DNA from: Dongia deserti
GTDB lineage: Bacteria; Pseudomonadota; Alphaproteobacteria; Dongiales; Dongiaceae
Direction of reading: 5' to 3'
DNA length: 64,000 nt
Assembly (NCBI RefSeq): GCF_003574735.1
Contig: NZ_QORW01000001.1
Location: 434,001-498,000 of the forward strand
The notes under the pieces were generated by a model, which saw only the letters and a list, made by a program, of their open reading frames with translations, did no database searches and was not told the origin of the DNA. This document shows positions 44,301 through 52,052 of this stretch, in pieces (the first letter of the stretch is position 1; each line of letters begins with the position of its first letter). The position numbers were made by a program, and so were the translations under genes.

Positions 44301-46346
44301 CTCGCGCCAGGTCTCGCCCAGAGCCATGGTGTGCAGCGCCATGCGCTGGCGCAATGCATCGCCGGCCTGCTCGCCGGCCGCGACCAGCTGATCGCGCTGC
44401 TGCGTGATCAGTTCGGCGAGGTTGGCCAGGCGTTCGGCTGCGGCCTTGTCGAGCTCATCCAGCTTCGATTCCTGCGAGGACACGTGCACGGTGATGCGTT
44501 CGCCGGCCTTGTCGATGATGCCGCCGATCCGTTCCGACTGCTTGTCGATCACGGTCTCGAACTTGTTGTTGCGCTTTTCCACCTCGAACAGGTGCTCGTC
44601 GATCTTGGACGCTTCCCTGCGCAGCAACTCGGCGAATTTCTCCGAGCCGCGGCCAGCCGCGCTTTCCAGCACCGCGCCATGGGCCTCGATCGCCGCCGCG
44701 AGCTCATCAGCCTTCTTGGCCGCGAGCTGCGCGAGCTCATCGAGCTTCGCCTCGTGTCCTTCGATGTGGGTGCGAAAGCGCTGCGAGGCGGCATCGGCCG
44801 CCAATGTCATGCGCCCGCTCTGCTGATCCACCAGCTGCTGCAGCTCGGTCGTCTGCCGGCCTGCTGCATCTGTCGCACCGGCCAGGACGGATTTGAATTC
44901 CTCGATCTTGCCTGCGAAGGCCTTGGCCGCTTCGACGGTCGCCTCGCCCAGTTTCCTGCTGTGCTCGTCCAGCGCGGTGCCGATCGATTTCTGACGCTCG
45001 TCCAGCCGATCGGCTGCGGATTGCGCCATGGCCGCCACGTTGGACGCGAGCTGGTCGAACGCGCTTTCCAGTTTCTTGCCGTGATCCTCAAGTGCGGCGC
45101 TCATGGTCTGCTGACGCTCGCCGACGCGATCAGATGCAGTCTGCACCGCACCCCCGATATCCGCGGACAAACGATCGAAGGCGACTTCGAGCCGCTTGCC
45201 ATGCCCGTCGAGGGCCATGTGCATGGCTTGCTGCTTCTCGTCCAGGCGGTCGGCGGTCGATTGCGCCAAGGCATTGACATTGTCCGCCACCTGATCGAAG
45301 GCCTGGCGGAACTGTTCGCCCGCGATGTTGGCTGCTGCGCCGAGACGCTCCACCTGGGCGCGGCTCGTTTGTTCGAGCACGGCGCTGTCCGCCGCGCACT
45401 TCTCGGCCGCCGCCACCGCCTGATCGGCGAGGCGCGTCAATTGCTGGCTCATCTGCTTGGCGCTGCCGCGGATCTGCGCGACGAGCGTTTCGGTGTGGGC
45501 GGTGAATTCGCGCTGCGAGGACTCCGTCGCCTGGATCATGGTGCGGGTCTCGTGGCGCGAGGTTTCGGTCGCCTCGTCGATCCGGCCGGCGAGCGCGGTC
45601 ATCTGTTCTCGGAACCGGCCGGCCGCCTGCTCGATGTGATCGCCCAACCGCTCGGCCTGGGTCTCCACCGCGTCGCGCACGCTGGATCCATGATCCAGGA
45701 TGCGGTCGATGACGCCAGCAATCTCCGTGCGCTTTTTCTCCAGCACCTCCGCGATGCGCCGCGCGCTTTCCTCCGCTGCTGCTTCCATGGCCGCGGCTTG
45801 GTCCTTGCCGGTCTGGCTCAGGCCTTCGCGCTGCTTCTCCACCATGCCCATCATTTCGCCGAGGATGCGGCGCTGTTCGGCCAGCGTGCTTTCGACCTCC
45901 TCGTTGCGGCTGCGCGCGGCCTTGGCGGCCGTGTCGATGTCGCTGGCTTGCGATCGGAACAAGGCCCGCGTGCCATCGAGCGCGGTGGCGGCCTCTTCCG
46001 TCGCCAGGCGCAGATCCAGCGCCTGGCGACGCAGTGATTCCGCGATGGAATTGACGCGATGCTCCGCGCTCTGGTCCGGGAAGGTGAGCTCTGCAAGGCG
46101 GCTGGCCAGGAGCTCCGTGTGCTCCTTCAGCGCCTGGCCACGCGCCGCGAAAGCGACCAGTATCCACACCAGCAGGAGCGGCGTCGCGATGCCCGCGACG
46201 ATTAAGCCGAGCTCGTGGGGCAACATGCCCGCGAGCGATCCCAATCCGATGAAGTCGAACACATACCAGACAACAGCAATCAGCCACAGCACGGTGGCTA
46301 CCCCGGCGGCAACAGACCAGATCCGCCGATGGCCCAAAATCGTCAT
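41373..46346 (-). CDS. giant membrane-anchored coiled-coil protein, TipN-like candidate
   Basis: A 1657-residue protein. Two transmembrane helices lie at the N terminus (about 9-30 and 44-66). About 1400 residues of Ala/Gln/Glu-rich heptad coiled coil follow, including three 40-residue repeats near 365-485. A compact conserved C-terminal domain of about 120 residues closes it (DEVPEDVWKRYRNGD-like text, here SEVPEDVWKRYRNGD, then IFARRLF and FITADVGKLYLVMSRSL). This architecture resembles TipN, the polarity protein of Caulobacter (two N-terminal membrane helices, long coiled coil), though this protein is nearly twice as long. The assignment is an inference from layout and partial recall of the C-terminal region. 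A TipF-like gene lies 7 kb away. Confidence 0.75.
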   Translation of the reverse strand: MTILGHRRIWSVAAGVATVLWLIAVVWYVFDFIGLGSLAGMLPHELGLIVAGIATPLLLVWILVAFAARGQALKEHTELLASRLAELTFPDQSAEHRVNSIAESLRRQALDLRLATEEAATALDGTRALFRSQASDIDTAAKAARSRNEEVESTLAEQRRILGEMMGMVEKQREGLSQTGKDQAAAMEAAAEESARRIAEVLEKKRTEIAGVIDRILDHGSSVRDAVETQAERLGDHIEQAAGRFREQMTALAGRIDEATETSRHETRTMIQATESSQREFTAHTETLVAQIRGSAKQMSQQLTRLADQAVAAAEKCAADSAVLEQTSRAQVERLGAAANIAGEQFRQAFDQVADNVNALAQSTADRLDEKQQAMHMALDGHGKRLEVAFDRLSADIGGAVQTASDRVGERQQTMSAALEDHGKKLESAFDQLASNVAAMAQSAADRLDERQKSIGTALDEHSRKLGEATVEAAKAFAGKIEEFKSVLAGATDAAGRQTTELQQLVDQQSGRMTLAADAASQRFRTHIEGHEAKLDELAQLAAKKADELAAAIEAHGAVLESAAGRGSEKFAELLRREASKIDEHLFEVEKRNNKFETVIDKQSERIGGIIDKAGERITVHVSSQESKLDELDKAAAERLANLAELITQQRDQLVAAGEQAGDALRQRMALHTMALGETWREQHGKLGELVQTLEQRTKDLGEELEAHAKRANQVAAEGADRFGERLTEHSARMRSLEQQAAEHWRSAISNYGDSIASALQEIDRRAAALADAAAGQSRLLSEAADRAAQSLRGQLDGHSQALSAVVDSLIRRTGDLSSMALAHGDRLNEATDQAGARLREQLDRHLLSVRMATNELEQRSTSLEQSMSAANTRLQEMAQQAAASLHNLMRGQSDEFLNAAEQIGARIKELQVATITQRDELIAAAKQAGAYLESALKLQAQEIAATAAGLVQQTHGLSASAKVQAELTEQGLADIVASFEEAAQRQAAHLKDVAAQAATEATKNLGTESDSVKALFQDLVDRGRQLSDAANSQAVTLGKAAAQAADVAIAMRDALSKQAQEASRAGLQLTERAAEASRGLQRQVEDLAGSIETLINRHAAGLKTAGAAAAERAMELGQSLQRQSDDLQAALAKTNAATLDIRQSLKAQVDDVSKVAERIAVEAQAIANSFKNDAATLIEASARVTDGAGTLNQTLRKSIADLDTATATAAAKTTVIRAEVEAQCETLRQAAAEGARQSDQLAQLHTGQAAQLAGAADVARRRLEEVGQSLAQQTESLTAVIDRSLLRQSDLNDSLTQRMSLVGEVAKDGEAQLTTLNESVENLAQTLKNATLEGARQARDVVQSFRDGGEALTQLAKRAGGQLEDLKASVQVQLQELSQLSQQVVNLGQSVRGQLQNQISEFAAAAAAAKSSAEAAKAEAAAASDLSGKHSVVLIDAAQKLNKEFQTASVTLEERVSAMTRVAEQAIQRATLVAQSFDKQTNTLRLSLDTATQRTSELGARFQLQTQEIAKSTQAAMDRLDKLRQATALTTRDAFLKVAAVMIDELNGLALDMHNLLDSEVPEDVWKRYRNGDRSIFARRLFKAKDSYVIPAIEQRYQRDDKFQDMVDRYLTKFEDLLKHSASADPESVLSATFITADVGKLYLVMSRSLGRATEH
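44890..45254 (-). repeat. tandem 40-residue repeats within the coiled-coil gene
   Basis: Three adjacent units of 40 codons begin DRLDEKQQAM, DRVGERQQTM and DRLDERQKSI, each continuing to an ALD/ALE.H..KL segment and then F..L or a diverged end. The unit length (120 bp) and conserved spacing show duplication within the gene; the third copy is diverged in its second half. Copy number may vary between strains. Confidence 0.7.
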
Positions 46347-46415
46347 GTAATCCTCCCTCGTGATCCGTGCGCGGCGTCTCCCCTACCCCCGCCGGTCGGA
46401 TCACTCCATTCGATG

Positions 46416-48566
46416 CTAGGCGGCTTTTCGTTGCCGTCGGATCAACCCGAGGATCTCCGCAGCCGCCTTTGGTATGTTGGTGCCGGGGCCGAAGATTGCC
46501 GCCACCCCGGCATTTTTCAAGAACTCGTAATCCTGGGCCGGAATGACGCCGCCGCAGACGACGGCAATGTCGCCGGCCCCCTCGGATTTCAGCGCCGCGA
46601 TGAGTTGCGGCACCAGGGTCTTGTGCCCCGCCGCCTGGCTCGAAACGCCGATCACATGCACGTCGTTCTCGACCGCCTGGCGCGCCGCCTCATCCGGCGT
46701 CTGGAACAGCGGACCGATATCCACATCGAAGCCGATGTCCGCGAAGGCGGTCGCGATGATCTTGGCACCCCGGTCATGGCCGTCCTGCCCCAGCTTGACC
46801 ACCAGCATCCGCGGACGCCGTCCTTCCGCCGTCAGGAAGGCCTGCACCTCGTTCTTGATGGTCTGGAACTCCGGATCGTTGCGATAGGCGGCGCCGTAGA
46901 CGCCGGAGATCGACCGCACTTCCGCCTTGTGGCGCGAATAGACCTTTTCCAGCGCGCCCGACACCTCGCCCACCGTCGCCCGCGCGCGCATCGCGGCGAT
47001 GGAGAGCTCCAGCAGGTTGCCGCTGTTCCCGGCGGCGGCCTCGGTCAAGGCATCGAGTGCAGCGGCCACTCTCGCGCCGTCCCGCGTCGCCCTGACCTTG
47101 TTGAGCCGCGCGATCTGCTGCTCGCGCACCTTGGTGTTGTCGATGGCCAACACGTCGACATCCGCCTGCTGGCCGGACTGGTACTTGTTCACCCCGACGA
47201 TGACGTCTTCGCCGCGGTCGATGCGCGCCTGGCGCCGGGCCGCCGCCTCCTCGATGCGCAGCTTGGGCATGCCGGACTCGACCGCCTTGGTCATGCCGCC
47301 CAGCGCTTCCACTTCGGCAATCAGCTTTTCGGCTTCCACCACCAGCGAATTGGTCAGGCTCTCGACGTAGTAGCTGCCGCCGAGCGGATCGACCACATGC
47401 GGCACGCCGCTCTCTTCCTGGATGATGAGCTGGGTGTTGCGCGCGATCGAAGCGGAGAACGGCGTCGGCAGCGCCATGGCCTCGTCGAGCGCGTTGGTAT
47501 GGAGCGATTGTGTTCCGCCCAGCACCGCCGCCAGCGCCTCGATCGTGGTGCGCACGACGTTATTGTAGGGGTCATGCTCCGTGAGCGAGACGCCCGAAGT
47601 CTGGCAATGCGTACGCAGCACAAGGGATTGCAGGTCCTTGGGATCGAACTGCTTCATCAGCTTGGCCCACAGATAGCGAGCGGCGCGCAGCTTCGCGATC
47701 TCCATGAAGAAATTCATGCCGATCGCGAAGAAGAAGGACAGCCGCGGCGCGAATTCGTCGACCTTCAACCCTTTCGACAAGGCGGCGCGCACATACTCGA
47801 GGCCATCCGCCAACGTGAAGGCAAGCTCCTGCACAGCGGTCGCGCCGGCTTCCTGCATGTGATAGCCGGAGATCGAGATCGAGTTGAACTTCGGCATGCG
47901 GTGCGCCGTGTAGGCGATGATATCGGCGACGATGCGCATCGAGGGCGTGGGCGGATAGATATAGGTGTTCCGCACCATGAACTCTTTCAGGATGTCGTTC
48001 TGGATGGTGCCGGAGAGCAGCGCCTGCTTCACCCCCTGCTCCTCGCCCGCGACGATAAAGCTCGCGAGCACCGGCAGCACGGCGCCGTTCATGGTCATGG
48101 AGACGCTCATCTTGTCGAGCGGGATGCCGTCGAACAGGACCTTCATGTCCTCGACGGAGTCGATCGCGACGCCAGCCTTGCCGACATCGCCGACGACGCG
48201 CGGATGATCGGAATCGTAGCCGCGGTGGGTAGCGAGATCGAAGGCGACGGAGAGCCCCATCTGGCCGCGCCGGAGATTGTCGCGGTAGAAGGCGTTGGAT
48301 TCCTCGGCAGTGGAGAAGCCGGCATATTGCCGGATGGTCCACGGCCGATTGGCATACATCGTGGCGCGCGGGCCACGGGTGAACGGCGGCAGGCCCGGCA
48401 GGCTGCCGGCCACCTCAAGCCCTTCCAGATCCTCGGCCGTGTAGAGTGGTTTGACCGCGATCCCTTCCGGCGTCGTCCAGGTCAAGGTGGCGGGATCGGC
48501 GCCCTTCAGCTCCTTGGACGCAAGCGCTTCCCAAGCCTTCCGCTCATGATGCTTGAAATCGGCCAC
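46416..48566 (-). CDS. scpA: methylmalonyl-CoA mutase, single-chain
   Basis: An adenosylcobalamin-dependent mutase of 716 residues that interconverts (R)-methylmalonyl-CoA and succinyl-CoA, linking propionate and branched-chain amino-acid breakdown to the TCA cycle. The N-terminal substrate barrel has [20 protein letters not shown] and [20 protein letters not shown]. The C-terminal B12 domain has [11 protein letters not shown], with the cobalt-ligand His near residue 597, and the GG of [11 protein letters not shown]. Text is complete for the catalytic subunit; no small-subunit gene is next to it. MeaB is encoded 8 kb downstream on the same strand. Confidence 0.96.
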   Translation of the reverse strand: MADFKHHERKAWEALASKELKGADPATLTWTTPEGIAVKPLYTAEDLEGLEVAGSLPGLPPFTRGPRATMYANRPWTIRQYAGFSTAEESNAFYRDNLRRGQMGLSVAFDLATHRGYDSDHPRVVGDVGKAGVAIDSVEDMKVLFDGIPLDKMSVSMTMNGAVLPVLASFIVAGEEQGVKQALLSGTIQNDILKEFMVRNTYIYPPTPSMRIVADIIAYTAHRMPKFNSISISGYHMQEAGATAVQELAFTLADGLEYVRAALSKGLKVDEFAPRLSFFFAIGMNFFMEIAKLRAARYLWAKLMKQFDPKDLQSLVLRTHCQTSGVSLTEHDPYNNVVRTTIEALAAVLGGTQSLHTNALDEAMALPTPFSASIARNTQLIIQEESGVPHVVDPLGGSYYVESLTNSLVVEAEKLIAEVEALGGMTKAVESGMPKLRIEEAAARRQARIDRGEDVIVGVNKYQSGQQADVDVLAIDNTKVREQQIARLNKVRATRDGARVAAALDALTEAAAGNSGNLLELSIAAMRARATVGEVSGALEKVYSRHKAEVRSISGVYGAAYRNDPEFQTIKNEVQAFLTAEGRRPRMLVVKLGQDGHDRGAKIIATAFADIGFDVDIGPLFQTPDEAARQAVENDVHVIGVSSQAAGHKTLVPQLIAALKSEGAGDIAVVCGGVIPAQDYEFLKNAGVAAIFGPGTNIPKAAAEILGLIRRQRKAA

Positions 48567-48656
48567 GCGCGAACCTTCCGCAGTGCAGCAACGAGTTCCA
48601 ACTATAGCGGACCGGATTACTGGAAGTCTAGGAACGCCAATAGGTTCGCTTGGGAC

Positions 48657-49223
48657 TTACATCATGTCCATGAGGCCATCGATGGCAGCCTGGTCCATGA
48701 TCTGGACATCGCCATGAATGGTGGAGCTGGCCTGGTCTACCATGGTCTTGAGGGCGCCGACCGCCAGCTCGACCACGCGGCGCGCGCGCTCTTCGTCCCC
48801 CTGGGTGATCGCCGCCTCCAGACTGGCCAGGGCGCCGGCGATGACCCGGTGCATTTCATTGGTGAGCCGGTCGAAAGTGGCGCGGAATTCCGGCGGAGAG
48901 AATGCATAGGCTTCGATGGCCAGGTCGCGGTCGGCGATCGACGAGCCCTCGAAATGCTCGACATAGCTCATCGGCTGCCAGACGCGGCAATCCTCCAGGC
49001 ATTCCGGAGCGTCGGGCACCAGTTCCATGAGCATGATGATTTCATTGACGTGATTGAGATAGTCGGTCGCCAACAGCGTCCGGTCGTTGACGTTGGTGCC
49101 CTTGGCCCGGGCGCAGAATTCGGGATAGCGGGACCGCCAGTCCCGTTCGCCGGCTTCGTGGCTGATGTTGCTGAGCCCCAAACCGGTCGCCCTCCTTGCG
49201 CGAACCGATGCTAACGCATTCAT
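48657..49223 (-). CDS. conserved protein of unknown function
   Basis: A soluble protein of 188 residues from ATG 49223, which has a GGAG ribosome site. I do not recognise the family. The sequence is rich in Asp/Glu and appears all-helical. Notable text is YPEFCARAKGTNVNDRTLL, VPDAPECLEDCRVWQP (two Cys four apart) and FSPPEFRATFDRLTNEM, followed by an amphipathic helical C terminus. It has no signal peptide or membrane segment. It precedes the mutase gene on the same strand with a gap of about 90 bp, so a shared transcript is possible but unproven. Confidence 0.72.
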   Translation of the reverse strand: MNALASVRARRATGLGLSNISHEAGERDWRSRYPEFCARAKGTNVNDRTLLATDYLNHVNEIIMLMELVPDAPECLEDCRVWQPMSYVEHFEGSSIADRDLAIEAYAFSPPEFRATFDRLTNEMHRVIAGALASLEAAITQGDEERARRVVELAVGALKTMVDQASSTIHGDVQIMDQAAIDGLMDMM

Positions 49224-49324
49224 GCGAAACTCCGAAGGAACCAAACGTTCCGCCCGCGACCAGCTTTGGCCCGCAGGCGTTAATTTTTGATGTGCCGCGC
49301 CGGCGGAGGGCCGTGGGACATACC

Positions 49325-51136
49325 TTAGAGCGAAGGTCCGAGCCGAAAGAACCTGATCGGCTGGCCGAAGCCTTTAAGGTTGGCCTGATCAGGCAACATT
49401 GGAAGGTCCGCCAGGAGCGGCGCGACGGCGGAATCCTCGGCGATTTCTGCCGATAGCACGATCTCGCCGCCCTCGCTCTGGCCCTGCAGGCGGGCCGCCA
49501 TGTTGACCGTGGAGCCGAAGTAGTCGAGGCGGTCATTCAGCGTCACGGCGATGGTCGGGCCGCTGTGGACGCCGAGCTTGATGACGATGGGCGGGCTGGC
49601 CGCGCCGCCTGCCATGTGGTTTTCGCGGTTGAACGCGGCGACCCGGCGCTGGATGTCGATGGCCGCCGCGACCGCCTGCCCCGGCGAGACGAAGGCCGCC
49701 ATCACCGCATCGCCGATGGTTTTCACGATCGCGCCCTCGTGCTCGCGGATCACCTTGGCCATGAACGCGAAATGATCGCGCACCAGGTGATAGGCGCTGG
49801 CATCGCCGATCGATTGATAGAGCGCAGTGGAGCCTTTGAGGTCGCTGAACAACAGCGCGATGCGGCCGACCGCCACTTCATCGCCTGGCCGCAGCACGTC
49901 ATCGGAGAACAGGTCGCGGAAGGTCTGCACCGCCGTCACGCGATCGGCGGTCAAGGCATCGGCCACCCAGCTGCGATCTTCGATGATGGCGATCAGCGGG
50001 CGCTGTGCGTGATTGGTGAGGCGCAGCAGGCCCGGCGCCGCCGCCGCACCGATGGCGACTTGCTTGTCCTCCAGGATCAGTTCCGGGAGGCCGCCAGATC
50101 GCCAGTCGACGTCGGCCTCCGGGCCAGGCTCGAGCGTCCGGAAGCGATAGGGGCCGAACGGCAGAGTCGCCTTGAGCTCCCGCGTCTCGCCCGGCTGCAA
50201 CAGGACCTGTGCCTTCACGTGCGGCACCGACATCGGGCCCCACATGCAATATTCGCCGCTCTCCAGCACGCGCACGGAAGGCGCGGGGTGAAAGCTGGCC
50301 TCCACGTTGCGTGAGAAGTCGCGCTCGTAGTCGATATTGCAGGAGGAACAGTGCGCTCCCTGCGGCAGGTGATCGAGCCCACCCGACCAGCCCTTTGCCA
50401 CCCGGCAGCGCGGGCACAGCAGATCCCAGCGCAATTGCAGCAGGCCGGCGCGCACCGCCTGCAGGCAGAGCTCGATCGCATGGCGCGGCGGGCAGTTCCA
50501 CAGGCGCGCGAGCGCTAGCGGCCGCACACGCCAAAGATCGACCTCCTGAGCATTGAGGATGTGGTCAGCGAGCTGGCGCGCGAGACCGTGGCCGTTGGGC
50601 GTCGCCTCGATCTCCGCCACCATGCGGTCGACCCGCTGCCTGACCTCGTCGCTTACCTGTGGCGCAGCGTAGGGGAAAGGCTCGCTGCGTTGCCCCGCGA
50701 CATAGGCGGCGGCTTCGTCCGCCAGCCGACCGAAGGTCGCCTTGGTGGACGCAAGCATCCGGCCCACCATCAGCTTGCCCAGTAGGTTCGCCGGCTCGAT
50801 GGTCACCGAATAATGGGCACGGCTGCCGGACCCCTCGGGCTCGATCTGAAGTTCGGCACTCAACACCTTCAGCGGGCCGTTGCGGAAATAGCGGGTGTGC
50901 TCGAACCATTGCTCGCTCACCCAATTAACCGGCTTTTCCTGCCACTTGATCCCGAAGGGGCCTATCTTCGCATCGGCGAGGTAATGCACCGAGCCGTCGG
51001 CTTGAAGGATTTCGGTGATTTGATGCTTGGGCAGTCTCGCGGCCTCATTGAAGCGCGCGGTGTCGGCCAGCAGCGGCCACATCGCCGCGGGTGGATGCTG
51101 GAACCTCCATTCCCAGGTCTGCGATACCGCGCTCAT
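49325..51136 (-). CDS. START-like/class III nucleotide cyclase fusion protein
   Basis: A soluble protein of 603 residues with three parts. Residues 1-150 resemble a START/SRPBCC lipid-binding fold (WEWRFQHPPAAMWPLL). The middle holds CPRC and CSSC pairs that look like a zinc ribbon (near 265 and 285) and a beta-rich region. The C terminus (about 415-600) is an adenylate/guanylate cyclase domain with metal aspartates in LFSDLKGST and IGDAVMAAF and the NxxxR of VNMAARL, so it looks active. A region of this type may correspond to DUF5939. Start ATG 51136 sits 26 bp after the HAD gene, suggesting one transcript. The input signal could be a hydrophobic ligand (inference). Confidence 0.85.
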   Translation of the reverse strand: MSAVSQTWEWRFQHPPAAMWPLLADTARFNEAARLPKHQITEILQADGSVHYLADAKIGPFGIKWQEKPVNWVSEQWFEHTRYFRNGPLKVLSAELQIEPEGSGSRAHYSVTIEPANLLGKLMVGRMLASTKATFGRLADEAAAYVAGQRSEPFPYAAPQVSDEVRQRVDRMVAEIEATPNGHGLARQLADHILNAQEVDLWRVRPLALARLWNCPPRHAIELCLQAVRAGLLQLRWDLLCPRCRVAKGWSGGLDHLPQGAHCSSCNIDYERDFSRNVEASFHPAPSVRVLESGEYCMWGPMSVPHVKAQVLLQPGETRELKATLPFGPYRFRTLEPGPEADVDWRSGGLPELILEDKQVAIGAAAAPGLLRLTNHAQRPLIAIIEDRSWVADALTADRVTAVQTFRDLFSDDVLRPGDEVAVGRIALLFSDLKGSTALYQSIGDASAYHLVRDHFAFMAKVIREHEGAIVKTIGDAVMAAFVSPGQAVAAAIDIQRRVAAFNRENHMAGGAASPPIVIKLGVHSGPTIAVTLNDRLDYFGSTVNMAARLQGQSEGGEIVLSAEIAEDSAVAPLLADLPMLPDQANLKGFGQPIRFFRLGPSL

Positions 51137-51162
51137 CGCTCCGCCCCCGATCGGCGCAATCG

Positions 51163-52032
51163 CTACCAGCCCAGATGCGCGATCGCGAAATCCGGTGTTG
51201 GGCCCAGCCTGCGGCACAGGGCCTCCAGGCGGGCCGGGTCTATCTGGTTGTCTACGAGCAGCTCCTGATGATGGATGCCACCGACGGTGAACAAGGTGGC
51301 CGCGCCTATTGCCTTGCCGCCGGCCACATCGGTGCGCAAGGCATCGCCGATGCACAGCAGGTGATCGGACGAAAGGCTGCATTCGGCGAGGATGCGCCGG
51401 TAGACTGCCGGATAAGGCTTGCCGAACCAGATCACCGCACCGCCCAGCATTTCATAACGCTGGGCAATGGAGCCGGCGCAGATCTCCTCCACGCCGCCGC
51501 GATGCACGACCAGATCGGGATTGGCGCAGACCAGCGGAATGCCGCGCTTGGCCGCGGGTGCCAGCACGGGATCGAACGAGCTCAATTCCTCCTGTCCCGT
51601 TTCGGTGCCGGTCACCAGGATGAAGTCGGCCTCGGCCGGATCGTCGACCAAGGTTGCGGTCACCCCCTCGATGACGGCGCGGTCACGCGCGGGCATGATC
51701 GGATAGAGACGTCGGCCGCGGCCCTTCAGCACCTCGATCTCGTTCTGCGACAGCTCGCGCCAGGTCTCCTCGCCGGAGGTGTGCAGGAACTCGTAGAGGT
51801 CCGGAGTGATGCCCATCTCCCCGATGCGCGCCTTGACCTCGCTGGCGCGGCGCGGCGCGTTGGAGAGGATGATCGAACGCTTGCCTGCAGACTTCAGCTG
51901 CTTCAGTGCCTCGAGTGCCATGGGATAGACCGTTACTCCGTCATGCAGACAGCCCCAAAGATCGAGGATGAAAGCATCGTATCGGCCCGCGATTTCGCCG
52001 AGGCCGCGGATCACTCGTGTCGGGAAACTCAT
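51163..52032 (-). CDS. TIGR01459-type HAD-superfamily hydrolase
   Basis: A HAD class IIA phosphatase-like protein of 289 residues. Motif I is FILDLWGCLHDG (an Asp-x-Trp variant typical of this group), motif II lies in SIILSNAPRR, and motif IV is in LLCIGDALRTDVAGGKAIG. The family is common in alphaproteobacteria, and its substrate is not established. It sits between the TipF-like gene (about 20 bp upstream) and the cyclase (26 bp downstream), all on the minus strand. Confidence 0.9.
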   Translation of the reverse strand: MSFPTRVIRGLGEIAGRYDAFILDLWGCLHDGVTVYPMALEALKQLKSAGKRSIILSNAPRRASEVKARIGEMGITPDLYEFLHTSGEETWRELSQNEIEVLKGRGRRLYPIMPARDRAVIEGVTATLVDDPAEADFILVTGTETGQEELSSFDPVLAPAAKRGIPLVCANPDLVVHRGGVEEICAGSIAQRYEMLGGAVIWFGKPYPAVYRRILAECSLSSDHLLCIGDALRTDVAGGKAIGAATLFTVGGIHHQELLVDNQIDPARLEALCRRLGPTPDFAIAHLGW

Positions 52033-52052
52033 GCGTGGTCAGGGTTCTTCTG

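Noticed and set aside
44890-45254. CRISPR-like or mobile repeat array
   Set aside because: The repeats are in frame, 120 bp with no spacers, and encode coiled-coil units, so they are protein repeats.
43377-46037. An 886-codon rightward frame within the coiled-coil gene
   Set aside because: It mirrors the heptad coding sequence on the other strand. The Leu/Arg/Gly-rich translation has no domain, and the minus-strand protein has membrane helices and a conserved C terminus.
46215-49214. A 999-codon rightward frame opposite methylmalonyl-CoA mutase
   Set aside because: The minus strand clearly encodes the mutase with its B12 motif, so this is a shadow.
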